From: Salegentibacter sp. Hel_I_6
GTDB taxonomy: Bacteria > Bacteroidota > Bacteroidia > Flavobacteriales > Flavobacteriaceae
Direction of reading: 5' to 3'
Assembly: GCF_000745315.1 (NCBI RefSeq)
Contig: NZ_JQNQ01000001.1
Coordinates: 1,302,001 to 1,366,000 of the forward strand
Length of the DNA: 64,000 nt
Under the pieces are notes generated by a model. That model was given only the letters and a program-made list of their open reading frames with translations, searched no databases and had not been told where the DNA came from. A program made the position numbers and the translations under genes. Shown piece after piece: positions 12,735 to 20,894 of the stretch (the stretch's first letter is position 1; each line of letters starts with the position of its first letter).

Positions 12735-15188
12735 ATGAAGAAAATTATCTTCTATACTTTATTATCACTCATACTTAGTTCCTGTCAAAACCAGGAAAAA
12801 TCTATAGAAACTTTTAAATACATTCCTGAAGATGCCTCGGTTATTATTCAAACCGCTAATCTTAAAAATTTAAAACAGGAATTACGAGATTTTAGCTTCC
12901 TAAAAGAAAATAAGCTCAACGCTAAAGACCATATCTACAAGAAACTGGGTTTTCTAAAGTTCGCCGATTCTCTTACGGAAGCCCTTATAACGATTTCAGT
13001 ATCTGAAAAGGATAATTTGATATATACTTTAATATTTGAGAATGAACCAGGTTTTCAATTAGACTCTATTCAAAATAAATCTGTTGAACAAATAGAAGTG
13101 GAAGGCCTAAACTACAGAAAAATGATTTTGGAAGAAAATGAGTTCTTTGTTTCAGAAGAGCATTCTCCATTTGTTATTTCTACTTCAGAGAATAAATTAA
13201 GACAAATCCTAAAAAAGGAAAACCTGCTTAGAGATGAAGGCTTCAATAGAATTTATAAAGCTATTTCCCCAAATAAAACTTCCATAATTTTAAACCACGC
13301 CAGGCTAAAAGATCTCGAGCAAAGCTTATTTCCAAATTTAAATCTTATAAATTTTAAAAATTATGCCGGTTGGAGTGCTATAGATCTGGACCTTTCTAAA
13401 AATGGAATTTCTTTTAACGGCCTAAGCATTCCTCAAAATGGCAAAAATATTCACCAATTATTTAAAAACGCTGGAGCAGTTTCTATAGAATTCGCCAGGA
13501 TCACTCCTCAAAACGCTACTGGGTTTGTAGCCGCAGCTTATAAAAATCCGGAAATATTTCTTCAAAATTTAAAATCATTTAACCAGGATTCTTCGGAAAT
13601 CGAGCAGAATAATCCTATTCTCCAAATCACAGAAGCCGGGATAATTTACGCTGAAAAAGATGAGCTATTCGCGATAAAAACCTTAATAAGTACTGAAGCG
13701 ACCGATTTAATTTCAAATTACGCAGAGTTAGAAGAAAACTATCGTGACTTTCCTATTTATAAAGTAAATAACCCTAAATTTTTTAAAAATATTCTTAATC
13801 CTCTATTTTCTCCTTTAAATACGCAATTTGTTGTTGCTATCGACGAATATTTAATTTTCGCCAATAACATCCCACAATTAAGACAATTAATTGGGGACTA
13901 TGTAAACCAAAATACTCTGGAAAATCATCCAGATTATAAGGAAAATCAGCAAAATCTTGCCGAGGAATCCTCTCTGCTCATAGTAGCAAGAACAGAGGCT
14001 TTAACAACTAATCTCGCAAATGCAGTTACAAATAGTTTGAATAGTGAGATGAGGAATTTAAATTTCGGAAATCATAAACTCGCTTTTTTACAATTGGTGG
14101 AAGAAGGAGATTTTGCCCATATACACGGTACCTTAGAGGCGCAAAACAACAAAAGTAATTCAAACACCAAAACAGAAGAAATCCTTTCGGTAAACCTGGA
14201 AACCGATTTACTAACCGAGCCCGTTCTTGTAAAAAATCATCTGAATAATCAAATGGATATCGCTGTTCAGGACATCAACAATACGCTCTACCTTATTTCT
14301 AACAAAGGCACTATTTTCTGGAAGAAAAAACTGGACGGCCCAATTTTAGGTGAAATTGAACAGGTAGATGTATTCAAAAATGGAAGATTTCAGCTCACTT
14401 TTGCAACCCCCTATTCTATTGAGGTTTTAGACCGAAATGGAAACGCAGTAAAACCATTTCCTTTAAAATTTAAAGATGAGATTACCCAACCACTATCGCT
14501 TTTTGATTATGATAGTAACCGAAAATATCGCTTTTTAATTACTCAAAATGACGAAGTGTTTATGTATGATAAAAACGGAAAAAGTGTCAAAGGATTCGAT
14601 TTCAGAAAGACCGAATCTGAAATATTAAAAGCTCCAAAACATTTAAGAATTCAAAATAAAGATTATATCGTTTTTCCTGAAAAATCGGGCAAACTAAATA
14701 TTTTAAGTCGGCAGGGAGAGCATCGTGTAAACGTAAAAGAAAGCATAGCTTTTTCAGAAAACGAATGGTATGAGTTTGAAAATGATTTCGTTTCTACTAA
14801 TTCTGGAGGAAATCTTATAAAAGTGATGCAAAATGGTCAAATAAATGCAGAAAAAACCAATTTTAGCGAAAATCACAGAATTTCGGCCAGACCGAATTTG
14901 CTTGTTAGCTTATCAGAAAATATCCTGAAAATTAGAAATACCGAAGTGAATCTCGATTACGGACTTTACACTGAACCAAAGATATTTTACCTCAACGATA
15001 AATATTACATCAGCCTAACCGATCTTCAAACCCAGAAAGTTTATTTATTTGACAGTAATGGAGATTTACTTCATGGCTTTCCGGTTTATGGCACATCTGG
15101 TATAAATCTAAATAATGCTGATATAGACCAGCGCCTGGAATTTACGGTAAGGGGCGATGATAATGAAATCTTATTATATAAACTCTAG
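12735..15188 (+). CDS. large lipoprotein of unknown function, N-terminal DUF3352-like, C-terminal propeller-like
   Basis: An 817-residue lipoprotein. The start at 12735 (MKKIIFYTL) follows a consensus promoter and gives a clean signal peptide with lipobox LSSC. The N-terminal half opens with IPEDASVIIQTANLKNLK, which resembles DUF3352-type periplasmic proteins. The C-terminal third has repeated blade-like units (NTLYLISNKGTIFWKKKLDG, YSIEVLDRNGNAVK, KVYLFDSNGDLLHGFPVYG), suggesting a beta-propeller. I recognise no catalytic motif. It is convergent with lipB and overlaps its stop by 4 bases. Genes of this kind next to rnhB appear conserved in flavobacteria, from memory only. Function unknown. 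Confidence 0.8.
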   Translation: MKKIIFYTLLSLILSSCQNQEKSIETFKYIPEDASVIIQTANLKNLKQELRDFSFLKENKLNAKDHIYKKLGFLKFADSLTEALITISVSEKDNLIYTLIFENEPGFQLDSIQNKSVEQIEVEGLNYRKMILEENEFFVSEEHSPFVISTSENKLRQILKKENLLRDEGFNRIYKAISPNKTSIILNHARLKDLEQSLFPNLNLINFKNYAGWSAIDLDLSKNGISFNGLSIPQNGKNIHQLFKNAGAVSIEFARITPQNATGFVAAAYKNPEIFLQNLKSFNQDSSEIEQNNPILQITEAGIIYAEKDELFAIKTLISTEATDLISNYAELEENYRDFPIYKVNNPKFFKNILNPLFSPLNTQFVVAIDEYLIFANNIPQLRQLIGDYVNQNTLENHPDYKENQQNLAEESSLLIVARTEALTTNLANAVTNSLNSEMRNLNFGNHKLAFLQLVEEGDFAHIHGTLEAQNNKSNSNTKTEEILSVNLETDLLTEPVLVKNHLNNQMDIAVQDINNTLYLISNKGTIFWKKKLDGPILGEIEQVDVFKNGRFQLTFATPYSIEVLDRNGNAVKPFPLKFKDEITQPLSLFDYDSNRKYRFLITQNDEVFMYDKNGKSVKGFDFRKTESEILKAPKHLRIQNKDYIVFPEKSGKLNILSRQGEHRVNVKESIAFSENEWYEFENDFVSTNSGGNLIKVMQNGQINAEKTNFSENHRISARPNLLVSLSENILKIRNTEVNLDYGLYTEPKIFYLNDKYYISLTDLQTQKVYLFDSNGDLLHGFPVYGTSGINLNNADIDQRLEFTVRGDDNEILLYKL

Positions 15189-15883
15189 TCGAATTTAGCT
15201 TCAAACAATTCAGCAAAATGCTTCAAAACCTTCTCCTGAACTTCAGCCAGGGGAATTTCTTTTCTACCAAGTTCTACATTCAAAGAAGTAACCGCTTTGC
15301 CTTCAATTCCGCAGGGAATAATATGGTCAAAATAGCCTAAATCAGCATTTACGTTTAGTGCAAAACCGTGCATAGTGACCCAGCGACTGGCACGCACGCC
15401 CATAGCACAAATTTTTCTGGCAAAAGGAGTTCCCACATCAAGCCAAACGCCGGTTTCACCCTGGCTTCTCTCAGCTTTTAATCCATATTCAGCCAAGGTG
15501 AGAATAATGCATTCTTCAAGGAACCGCAAATACTTATGAATATCTGTGAAGAAATTATCCAGATCTAAAATTGGATAACCTACCAATTGTCCCGGGCCGT
15601 GATAAGTGATATCCCCGCCACGGTTAATTTTATAATATTTGGCCTGCCTTTTTTCAAGTTCGGCTTCAGAAATAAGCAAGTTTTTAATATCGCCGCTTTT
15701 ACCCAAAGTATAAACATGAGGATGCTCTACCATTAAAAGGTAATTGGGCGTAATTTCATTTAAATTCTGTCTTCGGTTTTTTATCTTTAAATCTAAAATC
15801 TCCTTAAATAGACTTTCCTGGTAATCCCAGATTTCTTTATAATCCTTATACCCTAAATTCTGTAAATTTATATACTTGTTCAT
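15185..15883 (-). CDS. lipB: lipoyl(octanoyl) transferase
   Basis: A 232-residue enzyme that moves the octanoyl group from octanoyl-ACP to lipoyl-dependent enzymes such as pyruvate dehydrogenase E2 and GcvH. Motifs: NRGGDITYHGPGQLVGYP, the catalytic lysine in RKICAMGVRASRWVTMHG, and the nucleophilic cysteine in IIPCGI. The length matches LipB. Its start overlaps the stop of the upstream Pmp3-like gene in an ATGA arrangement, so the two are co-transcribed. The end overlaps the convergent lipoprotein gene. Confidence 0.95.
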   Translation of the reverse strand: MNKYINLQNLGYKDYKEIWDYQESLFKEILDLKIKNRRQNLNEITPNYLLMVEHPHVYTLGKSGDIKNLLISEAELEKRQAKYYKINRGGDITYHGPGQLVGYPILDLDNFFTDIHKYLRFLEECIILTLAEYGLKAERSQGETGVWLDVGTPFARKICAMGVRASRWVTMHGFALNVNADLGYFDHIIPCGIEGKAVTSLNVELGRKEIPLAEVQEKVLKHFAELFEAKFD

Positions 15884-16044
15884 ACGCCTTTTCTCGGATT
15901 ATTCAGAATAATAAGTGCCGCTATCACTCCCGGAATCCAACCTAAAATAGTAAGGATTAATACAATTAAAATAGACCCACAACCCCTATCGTAAACCGCA
16001 AGGGGTGGAAATAAAACCGAAAGAATTACCCGCCAAACACTCAT
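15880..16044 (-). CDS. YqaE/Pmp3 family small membrane protein
   Basis: A peptide of 54 residues (or 61 if the upstream Met at 16065 is used). FPPLAVYDRGCG followed by a hydrophobic segment and LGWIPGVIAALIIL matches the Pmp3/UPF0057 pattern of two membrane helices joined by a short loop. In yeast and plants the family affects membrane potential and salt tolerance; the bacterial role is not established. It sits directly upstream of and overlaps lipB, divergent from lysS. Confidence 0.85.
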   Translation of the reverse strand: MSVWRVILSVLFPPLAVYDRGCGSILIVLILTILGWIPGVIAALIILNNPRKGV

Positions 16045-16165
16045 ATAATCTAAAACTTTTATCAAATAGGTCGCAAAGATAAGATTATAAATACAGAAAC
16101 TTATTTCATAAAGAACTGCATTTTTTATCGTAAAAATTTTATCAAAAATTCAGGTTTATATCGCA

Positions 16166-16196
16166 TTGGTTGGTAGCCACATAGTCACTATATTTG
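16166..16196 (+). promoter_or_regulatory. lysS promoter
   Basis: TTG at 16166-16168, 20 nt, then TATATTTG at 16189-16196. It lies inside an apparent N-terminal extension of the lysS frame, so that extension is not translated and lysS starts at 16238. Confidence 0.75.
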
Positions 16197-16237
16197 CACT
16201 CGTTTTGCCAAAGCAAGTAATTAATTCAAATACGAGT

Positions 16238-17929
16238 ATGCAATTATCTGAACAGGAAATAGTAAGAAGAGAAAAGCTTTCTGCATTGAGAAAAGCTGGT
16301 ATTAACCCCTATCCGGCAGATTTATTCCCGGTAAAAGACACCAGCAAGGGAATAAAGGAGAATTTTGAAGATGGAAAAAAAGTGGTATTGGCAGGTAGAT
16401 TAATGTCGCGCCGTATCCAGGGGAAAGCCTCTTTTGCCGAAATACAGGACTCCAAAGGTAAAATTCAGGTTTATTTTAATCGTGATGAAATTTGTACCGG
16501 GGAAGATAAAAGCAAGTATAACGATATATATAAAAAATTGCTGGATATAGGCGATTTTATAGGAATTGAAGGCGAACTTTTTAAAACTCAGGTTGGGGAA
16601 ATGACCGTGATGGTGAAAGATTTCACTTTGCTAAGCAAATCTATTCGTCCTTTACCACTTCCAAAAACAGATAAAGACGGAAACACTTACGACGGATTTA
16701 CAGATCCCGAGCACCGTTACCGCCAGCGTTATGCCGATTTGGCCGTGAATCCAAAGGTTAAAGAAATCTTTGTAAAGCGTACCAAATTGTTTAACGCGAT
16801 GCGAAATTTCTTTAATGAAAGGGAATATTTCGAAGTTGAAACGCCAATTTTACAATCTATCCCCGGTGGTGCTGCTGCGAGACCGTTTGTCACTCATCAC
16901 AATGCGTTAGATATTCCGCTATATTTAAGAATTGCCAATGAATTATATCTTAAAAGATTAATCGTTGGAGGATTTGACGGCGTTTATGAATTCTCGAAAA
17001 ACTTCAGAAATGAAGGGATGGATAGAACCCACAATCCAGAATTTACGGCGATGGAAATCTATGTAGCCTACAAAGACTACAACTGGATGATGGAATTTAC
17101 AGAAACCCTTCTGGAACATTGTGCAATTGCAGTAAATAATACTACGGAAACTGTTTTTGGCCAGCATAAAATAGATTTTAAAGCGCCCTACAAACGCGTT
17201 ACCATGACTGATTCCATAAAAGAATTTACCGGATTTGATATTACCGGAAAATCTGAAGCGGAAATTAGAAAAGCAGCTGAAGATATGGGAATTGAAGTTG
17301 ATGAAACTATGGGTAAAGGAAAACTCATCGATGAGATTTTTGGTGAAAAATGTGAAGGAAATTATATTCAACCGACCTTTATTACTGATTATCCGAAGGA
17401 AATGAGTCCGCTTTGTAAAGAGCACCGCGAAAACCCAGAGTTAACCGAGCGTTTTGAACTAATGGTTTGTGGAAAAGAAATCGCAAATGCATATTCTGAA
17501 TTAAATGATCCTATAGACCAACGTGAGCGTTTTGAAGAACAATTAAAACTGGCCAAAAAAGGAGACGACGAAGCAACCGAATTTATAGATCAGGATTTCT
17601 TAAGAGCTTTAGAATACGGGATGCCTCCAACATCTGGATTAGGAATTGGGATGGATCGTTTAATTATGTTCTTAACCAATAACCAATCAATCCAGGAAGT
17701 TCTATTTTTCCCGCAAATGAAACCGGAAAGAAAAGCTGTTGAACTTAGCGAAGATGAAAAAGCGGTCTTTCAGCTATTAAAAAATGACGAAATTCAGGAG
17801 TTGGAAACTATAAAAACTAATTCTGGATTAAGTAATAAAAAGTGGGACAAAACCCTTAAATCACTTAGAAAACATAAAATGATCGATGTTTTTAAAGATG
17901 ACGAAACCATGAAAATAAAGGCGGTTTAA
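16238..17929 (+). CDS. lysS: lysyl-tRNA synthetase, class II
   Basis: A 563-residue class IIb enzyme charging tRNA-Lys. An N-terminal OB-fold anticodon-binding domain (about 55-150) precedes the catalytic domain with motif 1 (IPGGAAARPFVTHHNALD region), motif 2 (FRNEGMDRTHNPEFT) and motif 3 (GLGIGMDRLIMF). A C-terminal extension of about 65 residues (from about 500) is charged and helix-rich, as seen in Bacteroidota LysRS. The start at MQLSEQEI is chosen because an upstream in-frame Met falls within the promoter. A terminator follows. Confidence 0.97.
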   Translation: MQLSEQEIVRREKLSALRKAGINPYPADLFPVKDTSKGIKENFEDGKKVVLAGRLMSRRIQGKASFAEIQDSKGKIQVYFNRDEICTGEDKSKYNDIYKKLLDIGDFIGIEGELFKTQVGEMTVMVKDFTLLSKSIRPLPLPKTDKDGNTYDGFTDPEHRYRQRYADLAVNPKVKEIFVKRTKLFNAMRNFFNEREYFEVETPILQSIPGGAAARPFVTHHNALDIPLYLRIANELYLKRLIVGGFDGVYEFSKNFRNEGMDRTHNPEFTAMEIYVAYKDYNWMMEFTETLLEHCAIAVNNTTETVFGQHKIDFKAPYKRVTMTDSIKEFTGFDITGKSEAEIRKAAEDMGIEVDETMGKGKLIDEIFGEKCEGNYIQPTFITDYPKEMSPLCKEHRENPELTERFELMVCGKEIANAYSELNDPIDQRERFEEQLKLAKKGDDEATEFIDQDFLRALEYGMPPTSGLGIGMDRLIMFLTNNQSIQEVLFFPQMKPERKAVELSEDEKAVFQLLKNDEIQELETIKTNSGLSNKKWDKTLKSLRKHKMIDVFKDDETMKIKAV

Positions 17930-18021
17930 AATATCCTGCTTAAAATAAAATAAGGAATTAAACGTTCGTTAAAATTTTAGAAATATTAACTTCGTTTTAA
18001 ACCTTTTTAAGTCTATATAGT

Positions 18022-18052
18022 CAAAAGATCACCATAATGGTGGTCTTTTTTC
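18022..18052 (+). terminator. rho-independent terminator after lysS
   Basis: AAAGATCACCA-TAA-TGGTGGTCTTTTTT: an 11-bp stem with one G-U pair and a T run, about 95 bases after the lysS stop. Confidence 0.85.
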
Positions 18053-18118
18053 ATTTAAGCATTTCGCTTCAGAAAATCTATCACTTCAAATTAATCACAC
18101 AAACCAAAATTAAACTTT

Positions 18119-20611
18119 ATGACCAAACGATTTACGCATAAGCTGTTTTTAGTAGCCTTATCGGTATCGGTTTCTAGTTGTGCAGTTTTTCAGCCCAATA
18201 AATCTTCGGCTGATGACTCCAAAAAAGAAGCTTCAAAAAAGAATGGTGACCTGGAACCTTACGCCAAGGTAATTACAAAAGACGCTAAAAGCGACGAAGG
18301 TTTATTTACTGTACACCGAGTAGACGACAAATATTTTTACGAAATTCCAGATAGTCTTTTTAACCGTGAAATGCTTACGGTAACAAGAATTGCAAAAACA
18401 GCTACCGGAATTGGTTTTGGCGGCGGAAAGCAGAACACCCAGGTACACCGCTGGCAGAAAAAAGACGGCCACGTACTTTTAAGAGTTGTTTCTCACGAAA
18501 TCTACGCAGCAGATTCACTTCCGGTTCATGAAGCAGTGGTAAACTCTAATTTTGAACCAGTTTTACAACGTTTCCCTGTGAAAACTGTAGGAAAAGATTC
18601 TGTAAATAAAACTACCGTTATCGAAGTTACAGATCTTTACACTAAAGATGTGCAAGCACTTGGACTAAGGGACCGCTCGAGAAAAGAATACAAAGTTTCC
18701 CGATTAGACGATAGTCGTTCTTACATAGATACTATTCGTAGTTATCCTGAAAATATTGAAGTTAGACACGTAAAAACCTATAGTGCAGGCGAACCACCTT
18801 CTAATGCCAGTACCGGTTCTATTTCATTAGAGTTTAGCAATTCTATGATCTTACTTCCTAAAGAACCAATGAAACGCCGTTATTTCGATCAGCGTGTTGG
18901 TTGGTTTGCTCGCGGCCAAACAGATTATGGGCTTGATGCCCAAAAAAGTAAAGAAGTAAAATATCTTGACCGATGGAGACTTGAAGTAAAAGAAGAAGAC
19001 AGAGAGAAATTTGAAAATGGAGAATTGGTAGAACCAAAAGAACAAATTGTTTATTATGTAGACCGCGCTACTCCAAAACAGTGGATTCCCTACATAAAAC
19101 AAGGGATTGAAGACTGGCAGGTTGCTTTTGAAGCTGCCGGATTCAAAAATGCAATTATTGCTAAAGATCCACCAAGTAAAGAAGAAGACCCAGATTGGAG
19201 TCCGGAAGACGCCCGTTACTCAGTAGTTCGTTACCTGGCTTCCCCAATTCCAAACGCAAACGGGCCTCACGTTAGTGATCCGCGTTCTGGAGAGATTTTA
19301 GAATCAGATATCAATTGGTATCATAACGTAATGACCCTGCTTAGAAACTGGTTCTTTGTACAAACTGCAGCTATAAACGAAGATGCACGTAGCGTTGAGT
19401 TTGAGGACGAAGTAATGGGACGATTAATTCGTTTCGTTTCCTCTCACGAGGTTGGGCACACTTTAGGTCTTCCGCATAATATGGGAAGTAGTGTTGCTTA
19501 CGCCGTAGAAGATCTTCGTGATCCTGAATTTACTGCTGAATTTGGTACCGCACCTTCTATCATGGACTATGCGCGTTTTAATTATATCGCCCAGCCTGAA
19601 GATGGTGATGTTGCATTAATGCCAGATATTGGACCTTATGATAAATATGCTATTGAATGGGGTTATCGCCCAATTTTAGATAAAACAGCTGAAGAAGAAA
19701 AAGAAATTCTAGATGAATGGATTCTTGCAAAAGCAGGTGATCCTTTATATCGCTTCGGAAGTCAGCAAAGTGGCGGAGTTATAGACCCGAGTTCTCAAAC
19801 TGAAGATCTTGGTGACGATGCAGTTTTGGCCAGTGAATACGGTATTAAAAACCTGAAGCGCATTATGCCGAAATTAATCGAGTGGACTGCTGAAGATGGT
19901 AAAAATTACGACGATCTTGACGATATGTACGGTCAGGTTCTAAGTCAGTTTAATAGATATATGGGCCATGTCACGGCCAATATTGGTGGTGTTTATGAGC
20001 ATTATAAAACTTATGACCAAGAAGGTGCCGTTTACTCTCACGTAGATGCAGCTCATCAAAAGAAAGCGATGAACTTTTTACAAGAGCAACTTTTTGAAAC
20101 TCCAGAATGGATGATAGACCAGGAAATCTTCAACAAAATTGAATTTGATGGGCAGGTAGAGCGCATTAGAAATATGCAGGAAAGAACCCTTAATAATCTA
20201 TTAGACTTTGGTAGAATGGCCCGTTTAATGGAAAATGAAGAGATAAATGGTGATCAAGCTTATGGTTTACTGGATATGATGACCGATGTTAGAACCGGGA
20301 TCTGGAGTGAACTTTCTTCAGGAAGCGCTACAGATCGCTATCGTAGAAACCTTCAACGTGCCTATATTGGTAGAATGGAGCATTTAATGACAGAGGAACA
20401 AAGTAGTATCCCCTCGCGTTACAGAAGCTACATTAGCAGAAGTAACATAGATGTTGCTCAAAGTGATATTCGCCCGGTGGTTAGAGGTGAGTTAAAAACG
20501 CTACAAAACCAAATTAGAAGAGCAGTTAACCGCACAAGTGATCAATTAACTAAATATCATCTTCAGGATGCTTTAGAAAGAATAGATTTAATTTTAAATC
20601 CTATCAAATAA
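18119..20611 (+). CDS. zinc-dependent metalloprotease lipoprotein (DUF5117/DUF5118/DUF4953 type)
   Basis: An 830-residue lipoprotein with lipobox SSC at Cys21. The zinc site is HEVGHTLGLPHN (the extended HExxHxxGxxH metzincin motif), followed about 40 residues later by SIMDYARFNY, the Met-turn. The N-terminal part fits DUF5118/DUF5117 and the C-terminal part DUF4953. Such proteases are common in Bacteroidota and are anchored facing the periplasm or cell surface; substrate unknown. It is monocistronic: it follows the lysS terminator and has its own terminator. Confidence 0.9.
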   Translation: MTKRFTHKLFLVALSVSVSSCAVFQPNKSSADDSKKEASKKNGDLEPYAKVITKDAKSDEGLFTVHRVDDKYFYEIPDSLFNREMLTVTRIAKTATGIGFGGGKQNTQVHRWQKKDGHVLLRVVSHEIYAADSLPVHEAVVNSNFEPVLQRFPVKTVGKDSVNKTTVIEVTDLYTKDVQALGLRDRSRKEYKVSRLDDSRSYIDTIRSYPENIEVRHVKTYSAGEPPSNASTGSISLEFSNSMILLPKEPMKRRYFDQRVGWFARGQTDYGLDAQKSKEVKYLDRWRLEVKEEDREKFENGELVEPKEQIVYYVDRATPKQWIPYIKQGIEDWQVAFEAAGFKNAIIAKDPPSKEEDPDWSPEDARYSVVRYLASPIPNANGPHVSDPRSGEILESDINWYHNVMTLLRNWFFVQTAAINEDARSVEFEDEVMGRLIRFVSSHEVGHTLGLPHNMGSSVAYAVEDLRDPEFTAEFGTAPSIMDYARFNYIAQPEDGDVALMPDIGPYDKYAIEWGYRPILDKTAEEEKEILDEWILAKAGDPLYRFGSQQSGGVIDPSSQTEDLGDDAVLASEYGIKNLKRIMPKLIEWTAEDGKNYDDLDDMYGQVLSQFNRYMGHVTANIGGVYEHYKTYDQEGAVYSHVDAAHQKKAMNFLQEQLFETPEWMIDQEIFNKIEFDGQVERIRNMQERTLNNLLDFGRMARLMENEEINGDQAYGLLDMMTDVRTGIWSELSSGSATDRYRRNLQRAYIGRMEHLMTEEQSSIPSRYRSYISRSNIDVAQSDIRPVVRGELKTLQNQIRRAVNRTSDQLTKYHLQDALERIDLILNPIK

Positions 20612-20629
20612 CCTCAACATTTTTTATTT

Positions 20630-20664
20630 GGAAAACCACCGTCCCTACACGGTGGTTTTTTTTA
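20630..20664 (+). terminator. rho-independent terminator after the metalloprotease gene
   Basis: AAACCACCGT-CCCTA-CACGGTGGTTTTTTTT: a perfect stem of at least 10 bp with an 8-T tail, just after the stop at 20611. The following 230 bases to copA are AT-rich with nothing recognisable. Confidence 0.9.
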
Positions 20665-20894
20665 TATTTTATATTAAACCTTTTTCATTTCTTGAAGTCT
20701 TATATTAAAAGCCCCACTAAATTGCTATGAAAAAGATTTTTTAGTAGGAGATTACTAAAGATCAAAGTGGATTTTTTTGACTAAATAGTTGAATTTGTTT
20801 GAGTGTTGAAATGATAGCAGCATCTGAAGAATCGAAAATCTAAATTTTATATCTGAGCCAAATAAAATTTATCTTCTTTGCTGCTTTCTTTTTA

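Noticed and set aside
16958..17425. 155-codon frame antisense to lysS
   Set aside because: It is the complement of a well-conserved aminoacyl-tRNA synthetase core; its Phe/Ser/His-rich composition is typical of a shadow frame.
20664..20894. Small gene or RNA between the metalloprotease terminator and copA
   Set aside because: AT-rich with no start-stop frame of interest and no stable hairpin that I could find.
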